Assembly: GCF_965221685.1 (NCBI RefSeq) | Contig: NZ_OZ244907.1 | DNA length: 64,000 nt | DNA from: Palauibacter sp022826685 | GTDB taxonomy: Bacteria; Gemmatimonadota; Gemmatimonadetes; Palauibacterales; Palauibacteraceae | Reading direction: 5' to 3' (one strand) | Part shown: positions 7,098 to 15,956 of the stretch, piece by piece | How the letters are laid out: each line of letters begins with the position of its first letter | Numbering within the stretch: position 1 is the stretch's first letter | Notes under the pieces: generated by a model | Seen by the model: the letters and a program-made list of their open reading frames with translations, nothing else | What the model was told of the DNA's origin: nothing | Databases searched by the model: none | Translations under genes and position numbers: made by a program

Positions 7098-9419
7098 ATG
7101 ACGAAGCCCATGTACCGAAGGCCGGGGCCCGTCTCCCACGCGTGGCGTTTCGCCCTGCTCCTCGGCCCGGTTTCGACCTGCTTCTTCGCTCCACCGCTTC
7201 TCGCTCAGGATCCCCCGCCTTCCCCGTCTTCAGAGGACGCTCCGACCGTCGGCACCGTCTTCGGCCGCGTGCTGCGCGCCGAAACTCAGACGCCGATCGC
7301 GGCCGCTTCCGTGGAAATCCGCCTGCCCGCGTTTTCCTGGTTCCTCGTGACGGACGATGACGGCTTCTACCGGGCGGAAGGGATTCCGGCGGGACCCGTC
7401 TTTCTCGTCGCGCGGGCGCTGGATCGCGACCCGCTCGCCGCCAGCGTCGTGGTCCCCGCAGGCGGCGACGTCCCGCTCGACCTGGCTCTGGAGCGGCGGC
7501 CCGTCGCGATGCCGAGCCTGTTCGCCCACATCACCGCACGCCGGCTGCCCGCTCCCGGCCTCACCCGCGAAGGGTTTCGGGAGGAGGGAGAAACGGAACT
7601 CCGCGCGCTGGATTCGTCTCCGGGCGTGGCGGAGGCGGGTCTGACGCTGGATGATGCCGGCATCGACCCCGCGGATCCGACAAGCGTGCTCTACGTCCGG
7701 GGCGCCGCGTCGGACCTGAAGCTCGTGCTGCTCGATGGCGCGCCGGTCTACGCGCCGTTCCACCTCAGCGGACTCCTCGATGCCTTTCCCGACGGCGTGC
7801 TCGACGAGGCGTCCCTGTACATCGGCGGGACGCCGGCCCGGTACGACGGGGGACTCTCCTACGTCCTCGACCTCAAGATCCGGGAGGGTGACGCGGAGAA
7901 CTTCCACGTCGCCGGCGCGGCCGACCTCCTGGGCGGCACCCTGCGGGCGGAGGGCCCCATCGGACCCGCCGGGCGGCTGCTCCTCAGCGGCCGGGCACTT
8001 CACGGACTCGGCTATCCGATCATCACGAACGAGCAGGAAATGCCGTATGGCTACGGCGATCTCCTGGGCCGGCTCGACTATCGCCTGGGGCCCGGGAAGT
8101 TCACGGCCACCGGGTTCTGGAACCGCGAGTCCGTGCTGCTCGACATCGGGCGGCTGGAGGACGCGGGGGCGGTGGAGTCGGCCTACTGGGGCAACCTGGC
8201 GGGGTCCGCGAGCTATCGAGTCCCGCTGGCCGACGGCATGTTCACGCTCAGGGGCGCTCACGGACGGTTCGGCACGGGCCTGCCGTTGCCGCGCGACAAG
8301 GAACTGGACTTCGAGGTCTCCTTCGCGGACGTCATCGCACGGACCGTGCGAACCCGCACCGAGGCGCTGTTCGAGTCGGGAGGCACCGAGCTTCGATGGG
8401 CCGCGGGCGGCGGCTTCGACTCGTACGAGACCGTGGTGGATCGGCGGACGGTGCTCGGCGGCAGAACGGCGCACGACGTGACCCACGCGGTGCGCCGCGC
8501 CGACGTGGTGGCCGGCTGGGGCGAAGCCATCTGGCAGGTGGTCCCCGAAGTCGAAGTGAGGGGGGGATTCCGGACCAGCTATTTCGCCCCCTCCCGCCGC
8601 GCGAAGTTCGCCCCGCGGGGTACGGTCACCTGGCACCTGACGGAAGCGGCGGACCTCCGCGTCTCCGGCGGAAGGTTCTTTCAGGTCGTGCGCGGGCCCG
8701 AATCCATCCTCTCGGGAGACCTCACCGGACCCACCATCGGCGGCGTCCTGCCCAGGCTGGATCCCGACCATGTCCCGCTGACGACCCCGGGGTCCAGCAT
8801 CGCGGGAGCCTCTCACTTCATGGTCGGATTCGCGAACTCGCTCGAGAACGGCGTCGATGTCGGCGTCGAAACCTACCTCAAGTCCTTCGACGATCTTCCC
8901 GACGCCAATCAGCTCTACTCCTGGGGCGGGGATCTGTGGCTGCAGGCGAAGGAGGGTCCCGTCCGGGGCTGGGTCGGCTACTCGATCGCGTTCGTGTCGA
9001 CGAACGACCCGGAAGAGGATACTCCGTTCGTGGGCCGGCAACTCCTGAGCGGCGGACTCTCCTCGGACGTCCGCGAGTTCGACTTCGGCATCCGGCTCTC
9101 GTACGGAGCCGGGCTTTCCTTCGCGTCGGTGACGTCGGGACCCGAGGAGAAGGGCGCCCCGAGCGGCGACGATCTGCCGGTGCTCTCGGGCGCCCCGGAG
9201 GACTCGTATCTCCGGGTCGACGCGGAGATCTCGCGGCGCTGGGTCGCGAGCATCGGCCGCTCGTCCATCGAGATCGCTCCGTACGTGCGCGTACTCAACG
9301 CGCTGGATCGCCGGGACGCGCTCTTCTATCAGACGACGGCGGACCAGCCGCTCACGCGTCCCGCCCCGCTCGCCTCCCTCCCCGTGATCGCCATCTTCGG
9401 CGTGTCGTGGTCGTTCTGA
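7098..9419 (+). CDS. TonB-dependent outer-membrane receptor with carboxypeptidase-regulatory-like domain
   Basis: The 773-residue protein begins with a signal peptide ending near FFAPPLLAQ. Residues about 50-140 form a carboxypeptidase-regulatory-like domain (TVFGRVLRAETQTPIAAASV). A plug domain follows, with VLYVRGAASDLKLVLLDGAPVY and GGTPARYDGGLSYVLDL. The remainder is a beta-barrel ending in the C-terminal aromatic signature GVSWSF. It imports an unknown ligand with TonB energy. The ATG at 7098 follows GAGGGGTGG at a good distance; a GTG at 7086 is the alternative. It lies 79 bases after the anti-sigma gene, so the three genes may form a sensing unit. Its last 68 bases overlap the convergent helicase gene. 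Confidence 0.85.
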   Translation: MTKPMYRRPGPVSHAWRFALLLGPVSTCFFAPPLLAQDPPPSPSSEDAPTVGTVFGRVLRAETQTPIAAASVEIRLPAFSWFLVTDDDGFYRAEGIPAGPVFLVARALDRDPLAASVVVPAGGDVPLDLALERRPVAMPSLFAHITARRLPAPGLTREGFREEGETELRALDSSPGVAEAGLTLDDAGIDPADPTSVLYVRGAASDLKLVLLDGAPVYAPFHLSGLLDAFPDGVLDEASLYIGGTPARYDGGLSYVLDLKIREGDAENFHVAGAADLLGGTLRAEGPIGPAGRLLLSGRALHGLGYPIITNEQEMPYGYGDLLGRLDYRLGPGKFTATGFWNRESVLLDIGRLEDAGAVESAYWGNLAGSASYRVPLADGMFTLRGAHGRFGTGLPLPRDKELDFEVSFADVIARTVRTRTEALFESGGTELRWAAGGGFDSYETVVDRRTVLGGRTAHDVTHAVRRADVVAGWGEAIWQVVPEVEVRGGFRTSYFAPSRRAKFAPRGTVTWHLTEAADLRVSGGRFFQVVRGPESILSGDLTGPTIGGVLPRLDPDHVPLTTPGSSIAGASHFMVGFANSLENGVDVGVETYLKSFDDLPDANQLYSWGGDLWLQAKEGPVRGWVGYSIAFVSTNDPEEDTPFVGRQLLSGGLSSDVREFDFGIRLSYGAGLSFASVTSGPEEKGAPSGDDLPVLSGAPEDSYLRVDAEISRRWVASIGRSSIEIAPYVRVLNALDRRDALFYQTTADQPLTRPAPLASLPVIAIFGVSWSF

Positions 9420-10713
9420 CGCTCTGACTCGCGGCGCGCGCGGCCCGGGCGCGATCGCAGTTGTCGCATCCATCGCAGAGCGGAGCGCGTTCGCCGAAGT
9501 AGGCGGCGATGGCCGCCCGGCGGCAGGCGGCGGTCTCGATGTAGGCCCGGATCCCGGCGCGCCGTTCAGCGTCGACGGCGGCCCGGTCGGAGCCGGGCGG
9601 CGGGCGGCCCGGCCGGGGATGCTCGCGCCGGCCGAACGGAAGGGCGCGGCGGCGCTTCTTGCGGATCGCGACCATCACGCAGCGCGCGGGCTCGCCGTCG
9701 CGGCCGGCGCGACCCGCTTCCTGGACGTATTCCTCCAGCGACCCCGGGGCGCCGAGATGCGCGACGAGGCGCACGTGCGGGTGGTCGATCCCCATGCCGA
9801 ACGCGGTCGTGGCGCAGACCACTCGAATGCTCCCGTCCAGGAAGGCCCGCTGCGTCGCCTGGCGCCGTTCGATCGGCAGACGCGCATGGTACGGCGCGCT
9901 CGGCACCCCCGTCCGCGAGAGCGCGATCGCAAGCTGCGCGCTCAGTCCCCGGGTGCGCGCGTAGACGACCGCCGATGCCCCCCGAGACGCCGTCACCTCG
10001 CGCCGCACGCGCCGGTAGGCTTCGCGCGTATCGGAGGCCAACTCCACGGAGTAGCGCAGGTTCGGGCGGTTCGAGGGCACGAAGATGCGGATCGCCCCTT
10101 CCATCCCCAGGAACCGCTCGATCTCGCGCCGCGTCCGCCACGTCGCGGTGGCGGTGAGGGCCGTGAGCGGCGGGCTCCCCATCCGCTCCCTCGCGCGCCC
10201 GATCCGCAGGTAGGAGGGACGGAAGTCGTGCCCCCACTGGGAAACGCAGTGCGCCTCGTCCACGGCGATCCCCCCCACGCCGACCTCGCGCAGACGATCG
10301 CAGACGGCCCGGCTCTCCAGGCGCTCGGGCGCGAGATACAGGAGATCGAGTTCGCCCCGACGGGCGTGCTCGAGCGCCTCGTTCACCTCTTTCCGCGGCG
10401 TGGCGCTCGTCCAGCCGAGCACCCGCATGCCGCGGCGCGCGGCCCCGGCGACCTGATCCTCGATGAGCGAGATGAGCGGCGAAATGACGAGGGTCGCGCG
10501 CGGATGCAGCAGCGCTGGGATCTGGAAGCACACCGATTTGCCGAAGCCCGTCGGAAGGACCGCGAGCGTGTCCCGGCCGCTGAGGACGGCTTCCACGACG
10601 CGCGACTGGGCGGGGCGGAAGTCGTCGTAGCCGAACCGGTCCTTCAGGAGGTCGCGCGCGTGCTGGAGCGTGGCCGCGGGGCGGCCCGAGGCGGTGCCTT
10701 CGTCGGTGTTCAC
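9352..10713 (-). CDS. RecQ-like ATP-dependent DNA helicase, short form
   Basis: The 453-residue protein has the complete RecA-like core: Walker A TGFGKS (residues 55-60), DEAH at 152-155 followed by the RecQ aromatic-rich loop CVSQWGHDFRPSY, TALTATAT (motif III), and motifs V-VI in TTAFGMGIDHPHVRLV and QEAGRAGRDG. The cysteines of the RecQ zinc subdomain are present (AACRR and LCDGCDNC). After this the protein ends, without the winged-helix and HRDC domains of the roughly 600-residue RecQ. The Arg-rich tail after the zinc site looks unstructured. It should unwind DNA 3' to 5' in recombination and repair. The 3' end overlaps the convergent receptor gene. Confidence 0.88.
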   Translation of the reverse strand: MNTDEGTASGRPAATLQHARDLLKDRFGYDDFRPAQSRVVEAVLSGRDTLAVLPTGFGKSVCFQIPALLHPRATLVISPLISLIEDQVAGAARRGMRVLGWTSATPRKEVNEALEHARRGELDLLYLAPERLESRAVCDRLREVGVGGIAVDEAHCVSQWGHDFRPSYLRIGRARERMGSPPLTALTATATWRTRREIERFLGMEGAIRIFVPSNRPNLRYSVELASDTREAYRRVRREVTASRGASAVVYARTRGLSAQLAIALSRTGVPSAPYHARLPIERRQATQRAFLDGSIRVVCATTAFGMGIDHPHVRLVAHLGAPGSLEEYVQEAGRAGRDGEPARCVMVAIRKKRRRALPFGRREHPRPGRPPPGSDRAAVDAERRAGIRAYIETAACRRAAIAAYFGERAPLCDGCDNCDRARAARAASQSVRTTTTRRRWRSRGGRRAGRDA

Positions 10714-10815
10714 ACCCCTCGATGCGCCGACGGCTCAACGCGGGCTCAACGCGGGCGGCCGGGGGCGGCGAGCGCGGCCCGGGGCCCGGGGAGCGCCACC
10801 TGCCGCGCGGCCGGA

Positions 10816-11004
10816 TCAGGCGTTCGTTCGCCCCAGGCGGAGGACGACGGCCGCGACGAGGAGGCCGCAGCCCGCGCCGGCCACGAAATCCTGCTCCGTG
10901 AAGGCGCCGATGAACCATGTGGCGCCCCCGGCCAGGCCGAGTCCGATCTGCAGCCGCAGCCACCAATCGCGGCGTGACGTCGACGCCTCCGGCCGGTCGT
11001 CCAA
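10816..11004 (-). CDS. Small two-helix membrane protein
   Basis: A 62-residue frame from a TTG at 11004, five bases after the stop of the preceding membrane-protein gene. A basic segment (SRRDWWLRLQ) precedes two hydrophobic helices, at about residues 18-36 and 40-56, and the tail is RLGRTNA. Coupling to the upstream gene and the hydrophobic pattern favour a real product. No family is recognised. The start rests on position only, since there is no strong ribosome binding site. Confidence 0.45.
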   Translation of the reverse strand: MDDRPEASTSRRDWWLRLQIGLGLAGGATWFIGAFTEQDFVAGAGCGLLVAAVVLRLGRTNA

Positions 11005-11009
11005 TTCCG

Positions 11010-11696
11010 CTATTCGTCGATCGGGCGGGCGACCGGCGTCTCGTCGCCCGCTTCCCCCCAGCCCAGCGTCGCACCGGCGATCGCCCCCCACAGCACGTTG
11101 ACCGCAAGGATGGAGAAGACGACGAACACGCCCCGCCCCGCGTAGAGCGCGAGCGCGGACACGAGCGGGAGTTCCCCTCTCGCGAAGTCCAGCGCGGGCT
11201 CGCCGACCGCGAGCCGGATGACGACGTAGAAGGTCGGCGCCAGGGCGAACATCGCGCCGCGAGCGGCCGGCGATCCGGGCAGGTGGGTGTAGAGCACGCC
11301 GAACATGAGGCCCCAGACCGCGCCGCTTCCGAGGTGCGACAGGAACTCCGCCCCCGTCCACCCGGAGGTCAGTCCCATGCTCAGCGCTCCGATGGAGCCG
11401 AACGTCGCCACGACCGCGCGCGCCGCAGCGGACACCGCGGCGCCGAGGAGTCCGCCGAGCAGCCCGAGCCCGAGGCGGGCGCTCAGGTCGAGCCGGCCCT
11501 CGGCCTCCGCGCCGTACGCGCCGCCTCCGAGGAGCACGCCCGCCGCGGCGAGCCCCGCGATGAGCAGGAGGACGGCGAGCGTGAGCGGCGCCCCGTCCGT
11601 CCCGAGGAGGACGACGCCCGACGCGCCGGCGCCCAGCGCCCCGACCCGCCACAGGAAGGCCGACCCCGCCGCCGAAGTCACACCGGTCTCGCTCAT
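11010..11696 (-). CDS. Multi-span membrane protein of unknown function
   Basis: The 228-residue protein is dominated by Ala/Gly/Leu-rich membrane segments. At least five helices can be drawn, at about residues 12-28, 37-57, 73-100, 118-140 and 180-215. No transporter or enzyme motif is visible. It starts 14 bases after the crotonase stop, at the end of the acyl-CoA catabolic operon, so it may be co-transcribed with it. Function unknown. Confidence 0.65.
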   Translation of the reverse strand: MSETGVTSAAGSAFLWRVGALGAGASGVVLLGTDGAPLTLAVLLLIAGLAAAGVLLGGGAYGAEAEGRLDLSARLGLGLLGGLLGAAVSAAARAVVATFGSIGALSMGLTSGWTGAEFLSHLGSGAVWGLMFGVLYTHLPGSPAARGAMFALAPTFYVVIRLAVGEPALDFARGELPLVSALALYAGRGVFVVFSILAVNVLWGAIAGATLGWGEAGDETPVARPIDE

Positions 11697-11710
11697 GCTC
11701 TCTCCCCCTT

Positions 11711-12502
11711 CTACCGTTTCCCGCCCTTCTCCCGTTTCCCGCGATCGAGGAACCGGCGGATGCCGGCCTGGCAGTCGTCCGTCATGCGGGCGACGGCGTT
11801 CACGCGGGCGCCGGTCGCGACCGCGGCCTCGAAGCTCTGCCCCTCCGTGCCGTAGAGCAGCTTCTTCGTGAGCGCGAGCGCGGAGGCGCTACGCCCCGCG
11901 AGTTCGGCCAGGAAGGCGGCGCTCTCGGCCTCGAACTCCGCGTCCGCGTAGGTCCGGTTCACGAGCCCCAGCCGCGACGCCTCCCCCGCATCGATCGTGT
12001 CCCCGAGCGACATCAACTCGAAGGCGCGCTTCTCCCCCAGATTCCGGCGCAGGATCGCCGTCACCATCGCGGGCACGAAACCGAGCCGCACCTCCGGGTA
12101 GCCGAAGCGGGCGCTCTCCGCCGCGAGCACGAGGTCGCACGCCGTCGCGAGGCCGCACCCGCCGGCCAGCGCGCGGCCGTGCACGATCGCGACGACCGGC
12201 TTCGAGAGTCTCCTCAGCAGCGTGAAGAGTTCGCCCAGCGCTTCCGCCTCCCGCAGACTGGCCATGACCCCTTCGTCGACCGAAGCCTGCACCTCCGCCA
12301 GGTCGGCGCCCGCGCAGAAGTCGGGGCCGCGCCCTCCGATCCCGACCACGCGCACCCGCGCGTCCGCCTCGGCGAGCGCGAGCGCCTCCTTCAGTTCCGC
12401 GACGAGCGCCCCGCTCAGCGCATTGCGGCGCTCCGCGCGATCGAGGCGGATCCGGTTCACGCCGGTCCGTTCGTCGATCTCTATCTCGAGGTATTCGAAC
12501 AT
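11711..12502 (-). CDS. Enoyl-CoA hydratase/isomerase (crotonase), possibly AtuE/LiuC-like
   Basis: The 263-residue protein starts at an ATG preceded by GAGAGG. The oxyanion hole is CAGADLAE (residues 63-70) and AGGCGLA (113-119). The first catalytic glutamate of classical hydratases is replaced by Gly117, while the second is kept as Glu137 in GYPEVRLGF. Loss of the first Glu is seen in the methylglutaconyl/isohexenylglutaconyl-CoA hydratase branch, which would fit the neighbouring carboxyltransferase and AtuA-type genes. The role in that pathway is an inference from context. Confidence 0.85.
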   Translation of the reverse strand: MFEYLEIEIDERTGVNRIRLDRAERRNALSGALVAELKEALALAEADARVRVVGIGGRGPDFCAGADLAEVQASVDEGVMASLREAEALGELFTLLRRLSKPVVAIVHGRALAGGCGLATACDLVLAAESARFGYPEVRLGFVPAMVTAILRRNLGEKRAFELMSLGDTIDAGEASRLGLVNRTYADAEFEAESAAFLAELAGRSASALALTKKLLYGTEGQSFEAAVATGARVNAVARMTDDCQAGIRRFLDRGKREKGGKR

Positions 12503-12530
12503 GAGCCTCTCGGAATCCCTGAGCTGCGCC

Positions 12531-12872
12531 TCAGTCCGCCGACCCGTCCAGGAGATGGTCCGGCACGTCGATCTCCATCCTGAGCAGGGCGGTGGCGAAC
12601 GTCTTCCCCTGGGCATCGAGCATGAGCGACACGGTCCCGCCCCCTCCCAGCGAGCGGTGGAGGAGGAAGTTGAGCGCACGCAGGTTGGGAAGCTCGAAAC
12701 GCTCGACCTCGCCTTCGCAGATTCCCTTGAAGTGATACTTCACACGTTCCGCAGTAACTTCTTTTACCAAAAACGGATAAATGGATGGACGAAAGGCGAT
12801 AAGCCCCACGTTCGCCGTGTCTCCCTTGTCCCCCGAACGGGCAAACGCAATCTCCCTCAGGCGCACTCTCAC
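12531..12872 (-). CDS. AtuA-like ferredoxin-fold protein (C-terminal AtuA module)
   Basis: A 113-residue protein with LREIAFARSGDKGDTANVGLIAF, then VTAERVKYHFKG and RSLGGGGTVSLMLDAQGKTFA, the signature of the small domain found at the C terminus of many acyclic-terpene-utilisation (AtuA) proteins. Here it is a separate gene whose GTG start overlaps the upstream stop (GTGA), so translation is coupled. It presumably works with the two upstream AtuA pieces. Its biochemical activity is not established. Confidence 0.8.
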   Translation of the reverse strand: MRVRLREIAFARSGDKGDTANVGLIAFRPSIYPFLVKEVTAERVKYHFKGICEGEVERFELPNLRALNFLLHRSLGGGGTVSLMLDAQGKTFATALLRMEIDVPDHLLDGSAD

Positions 12873-13981
12873 AGCTCCATCGTCTCCACTTTCACGTTGG
12901 CCTCCACGACCCCGCGGTCGATGAGCGCGGGCCAGTATGCGACGACCTCCTGCACGCGGGGACGGCCGCCCGCGAAGCCGGTGACGGTGGGCGGGCCCGC
13001 GAGGATGAGGGGCGCGATCTCCCGGCTGAAGCGCGACACGGCGTGGCGGTCCGGACTGCGGACGCCGACCCGCAGCGTGACCTCCGGCAGGTCGTCGGAG
13101 GGGGTGCCGGCCAGCGGCCCGTGGCAGGCGCCGGCGCCGACGAGTTCCGTTCGGATCTCGTCGAACTCCAGCCCCAGGTGCCGCAGGCGGCCGCGGAGGA
13201 TCTCGTCCGCGCGCCGCGCCTTGTCCACCGCGTCGGGCCAGGCGTAGGTCAGGGCTCCCACCGCCTTGAAGCCGTCGTGGTACGCGATGGACACCTTGAG
13301 CTTGTCCGTGCGCGAGCGGCCGGCCACGCCTTCGACCCGGACGCGGTCCTTCCCCAGGTCGCGAAGACGGATGGTCGAGAAGTCCGCGACCACGTCCGGC
13401 GTGATGTATTCGCGCGGGTCGCCGAGTTCGTACACGATCTGCTCCGCGACGGTCTCCCACGTCACTCGTCCGCCGAGCTCCGGGTGCTTCGTCACCACGA
13501 AGGTCCCGTCCTCCTCCGCTTCGATGATGGGATAGCCCGGAAGCGTGAGGTCGATCTCCCGCCAGTCGACGAGGGAGTTCCCGCCGGAAGCCTGGCACCC
13601 GCATTCGTTGATGTGTCCGGCGACGACCCCGTGCGCGAGCCGGTCCCAGTCGTCGGCCGGCCAGGAGAACTCGTGCATGAGGGGCGCGTAGGTGAGCGCG
13701 GTGTCCGTCGAACGCCCGGCGACGACGATGTCCGCTTCCTGCCGCAGCGCTTCGATGATCGGTTCGGCGCCGAGGTACGCGTTCGCGGCGGCCACCCGGT
13801 CGCGGACGGTCGAGAGCGGCTCGCCCGTCTCCATGTGGCGGAGTTCGTGTCCCGCCGCGAGGAGGTCGTCGAGCGAGTCCATCAGGTCATCGCCCGTGAT
13901 CACCGCCACGCGTGGCCGGCGCGGCAGTGACTGATCCGCGAACGCGAACCCGAGTTCGGCCCGGCACCCCTCCGGGTTCAC
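12869..13981 (-). CDS. AtuA family (DUF1446) protein, main part; separated from its N-terminus by a frame change
   Basis: These 370 residues correspond to the body of DUF1446/AtuA proteins: PRVAVITGDDLMD, RVAAANAYLGAEPI, VVAGRSTDTALTYAPLMHEF, GHINECGCQASGGN and a C-terminal part with ELVGAGACHGPLAG. The start at GTG 13981 lies inside a conserved segment (NAG-G-VNPEGC) that normally continues from the preceding reading frame, so this half is unlikely to be a complete protein. The two frames overlap as GTGA at 13978-13981. Either a one-base deletion split the gene or the two halves are coupled genes. AtuA proteins accompany geranyl-CoA-type carboxylases in citronellol/geraniol degradation. Confidence 0.8.
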   Translation of the reverse strand: MNPEGCRAELGFAFADQSLPRRPRVAVITGDDLMDSLDDLLAAGHELRHMETGEPLSTVRDRVAAANAYLGAEPIIEALRQEADIVVAGRSTDTALTYAPLMHEFSWPADDWDRLAHGVVAGHINECGCQASGGNSLVDWREIDLTLPGYPIIEAEEDGTFVVTKHPELGGRVTWETVAEQIVYELGDPREYITPDVVADFSTIRLRDLGKDRVRVEGVAGRSRTDKLKVSIAYHDGFKAVGALTYAWPDAVDKARRADEILRGRLRHLGLEFDEIRTELVGAGACHGPLAGTPSDDLPEVTLRVGVRSPDRHAVSRFSREIAPLILAGPPTVTGFAGGRPRVQEVVAYWPALIDRGVVEANVKVETMEL

Positions 13982-14340
13982 GCGCCCGCGTTCGAGACCA
14001 CGCGGATCTCCTTCTCGAGGAGATCGCCGATGAGGTCGTCCATCAGCGACACGAAGTCGCGCGCGTAGCCGGCGGCCGGGTCCCGGTCCCGCTGCTTCTG
14101 CATGATCGACATCGTGATCTCGGCCAGGTAGTCGAGCATCAGGTAGTCGATCGCTCCGCGCCGCACCTGCAGCTTGGGCGCCTCCTGCCAGTCTCCCCAG
14201 AAGCCCTGCCCCGATGCGACCCGCACCCGGCGGCCGCCGTCGGGCGCGACGCGGGCGGGGAGCGGCTGCTCCTCGAGTCCCACCGCAGCCGACGCCTCTT
14301 CGAGCGCGAGGGCTTCCGGCGCCCCGGGCTGCGCGTTCAC
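13978..14340 (-). CDS. AtuA family (DUF1446) protein, N-terminal part
   Basis: This 120-residue frame encodes the first third of an AtuA protein after a leader of some 38 residues: VRVASGQGFWGDWQEAP, then RRGAIDYLMLDYLAEITMSIMQKQ, a DPAAGYARDFV segment, and it breaks off in VVSNAGA. Intact family members continue with a second glycine and then VNPEAC; the next frame begins exactly there (VNPEGC). The start overlaps the upstream carboxyltransferase stop (ATGA). A single missing base near 13980 would restore one protein of about 490 residues, so this may be a frameshifted gene or a sequence error. Confidence 0.75.
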   Translation of the reverse strand: MNAQPGAPEALALEEASAAVGLEEQPLPARVAPDGGRRVRVASGQGFWGDWQEAPKLQVRRGAIDYLMLDYLAEITMSIMQKQRDRDPAAGYARDFVSLMDDLIGDLLEKEIRVVSNAGA

Positions 14341-15947
14341 AGGCTGTCCGGGAGGGTGAAGGGTCCGAGATGCGGGCCCGGGTTGCCGAGCGAGCAGCGC
14401 AGCGCGAGCGACAGCACCGCCCGCGTGTCCTCCGGGGTCACGATCGCGTCCACGAAGCCCCGCGCCGCCGCGTATTTCGCATCGAGTTGCTCCTCGTAGT
14501 TGTCCCGCGTCCGCTCGATCGCGGCCGCCGTCTCCTCATCCAACTCTCCGCCCGCCGCCTCCTCGAGCTTGCGTCCGAAGGCGGCCTGTACCGCGGCCTC
14601 TCCCTCCATCACTCCCATCCGCCCGGTCGGCCACGTGAAGATGAAGTCGGGATCGAACCCCTGCGCCGCCATCGCGTAGTACCCCGCCCCGCTCGCGTGG
14701 TTGACCGTGAGCACGATCTTGGGCACGCGGGCCGTCGCCATCGACTCGACCATGCGCGCGCCCGCCCGGATGATCCCGGACTGCTCCGCTTTCGGCCCGA
14801 CCATGAACCCGCTTACATCCTGCACGAAGAGGAGCGGCGTGTCGTGCCGGTCGCAGAGATCCATGAAATACGCCACCTTCTCCGCGCTCTCCGTGTACAC
14901 GATCCCGCCGAACTTCGGCGGTTCGCCGGCCTCGCCCCGGAACATGCCCCGCCGGTTCGCGATGACCCCCACCCGGAAGCCGTCGATGTGCCCCGTGCCC
15001 GTGAGCATCTCCGGCGCGCGGTCCGCCTGGAACTCCTCGAACGGACCCTCGTCGAGGACCATCTCGAGGACCGCCTCCATGTCGAAAGGCTGGCGGTGGT
15101 CGCCGGGCAGGAGCGCGTAGGCTTCCTCCGCGGGGCGCGCCGCGTCGCGCGCTTCGACGGCGGGGTCCGGACGGAGGCCGGCGGGGAGGCCGGCGACGAG
15201 CGAGCGGACCTTCTCGATGCACGCGTTGTCGTCCTCCACCCGGTAGTGCGCCACGCCGCTCACGCGGTTGTGCATCAGCGCTCCGCCGAGTTCCTCGGCC
15301 CCGACCTCCTGCCCCGTCGCCCCCTTCACGAGGTTCGGGCCGCCGAGACCCATGAAGCTCGTCCCCTCGACCATCACGATCACGTCCGAGAGGGCGGGGA
15401 GATAGGCGCCCCCCGCGATGCACTGGCCCATCACGGCGGAGATCTGCGGCACCTCGAGGTAATGTCGCATGATCGAGTTGTAGTAGAAGATGCGGCTCGC
15501 GCCGTACTGCCCCGGGAAGACCCCGCCCTGATACGGTAGGTTCACGCCGGCCGAATCCACGAGATAGACGATCGGCACGCGGCACCGCATCGCAATCTCC
15601 TGCGCGCGCAGGATCTTCGTGATCGTCTCGGGCCACCAGCTCCCGGCCTTCACCGTCTGGTCGTTCGCGACGATGACGACCTCGCGCCCGCAGACCTCGC
15701 CCAACCCGGTGACGACGCCGGCGGCCGGCGCCTTGCCGTCGTACCGGTCGTGCGCGATGAGGAGGCCGATCTCGAGGAAGCCGCCGCCCTCGTCGATGAG
15801 GAGGTCGACCCGCTCGCGGGCGGTGAGCTTGCCCTGGGCGTGCTGCCGGGCCACGCGCTTTTCCCCGCCCCCACGCTGGATCCGGGCTTCGAGTTCGCGC
15901 AACTCGGCGACGAGCGCGCCCATCCGGCTGTCGTCGTTATCCCCCAC
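14337..15947 (-). CDS. Acyl-CoA carboxylase, beta (carboxyltransferase) subunit
   Basis: The 536-residue protein matches the biotin-dependent methylcrotonyl-/geranyl-CoA carboxylase beta subunits in length and motifs: KLTARERVDLLIDEG, VIVANDQTVKAGSWWPETITK, YLVDSAGVNLPYQ, GQCIAGGAYLPALSD, and in the second crotonase-like half VQDVSGFMVGPKAEQSGIIRAGA and HASGAGYYAMA. It transfers CO2 from carboxybiotin to a branched enoyl-CoA. The biotin carboxylase/BCCP subunit is not in this window. Next to AtuA-type proteins a geranyl-CoA or 3-methylcrotonyl-CoA substrate is likely. Confidence 0.9.
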   Translation of the reverse strand: MGDNDDSRMGALVAELRELEARIQRGGGEKRVARQHAQGKLTARERVDLLIDEGGGFLEIGLLIAHDRYDGKAPAAGVVTGLGEVCGREVVIVANDQTVKAGSWWPETITKILRAQEIAMRCRVPIVYLVDSAGVNLPYQGGVFPGQYGASRIFYYNSIMRHYLEVPQISAVMGQCIAGGAYLPALSDVIVMVEGTSFMGLGGPNLVKGATGQEVGAEELGGALMHNRVSGVAHYRVEDDNACIEKVRSLVAGLPAGLRPDPAVEARDAARPAEEAYALLPGDHRQPFDMEAVLEMVLDEGPFEEFQADRAPEMLTGTGHIDGFRVGVIANRRGMFRGEAGEPPKFGGIVYTESAEKVAYFMDLCDRHDTPLLFVQDVSGFMVGPKAEQSGIIRAGARMVESMATARVPKIVLTVNHASGAGYYAMAAQGFDPDFIFTWPTGRMGVMEGEAAVQAAFGRKLEEAAGGELDEETAAAIERTRDNYEEQLDAKYAAARGFVDAIVTPEDTRAVLSLALRCSLGNPGPHLGPFTLPDSL

Positions 15948-15956
15948 CGGCCGCGG

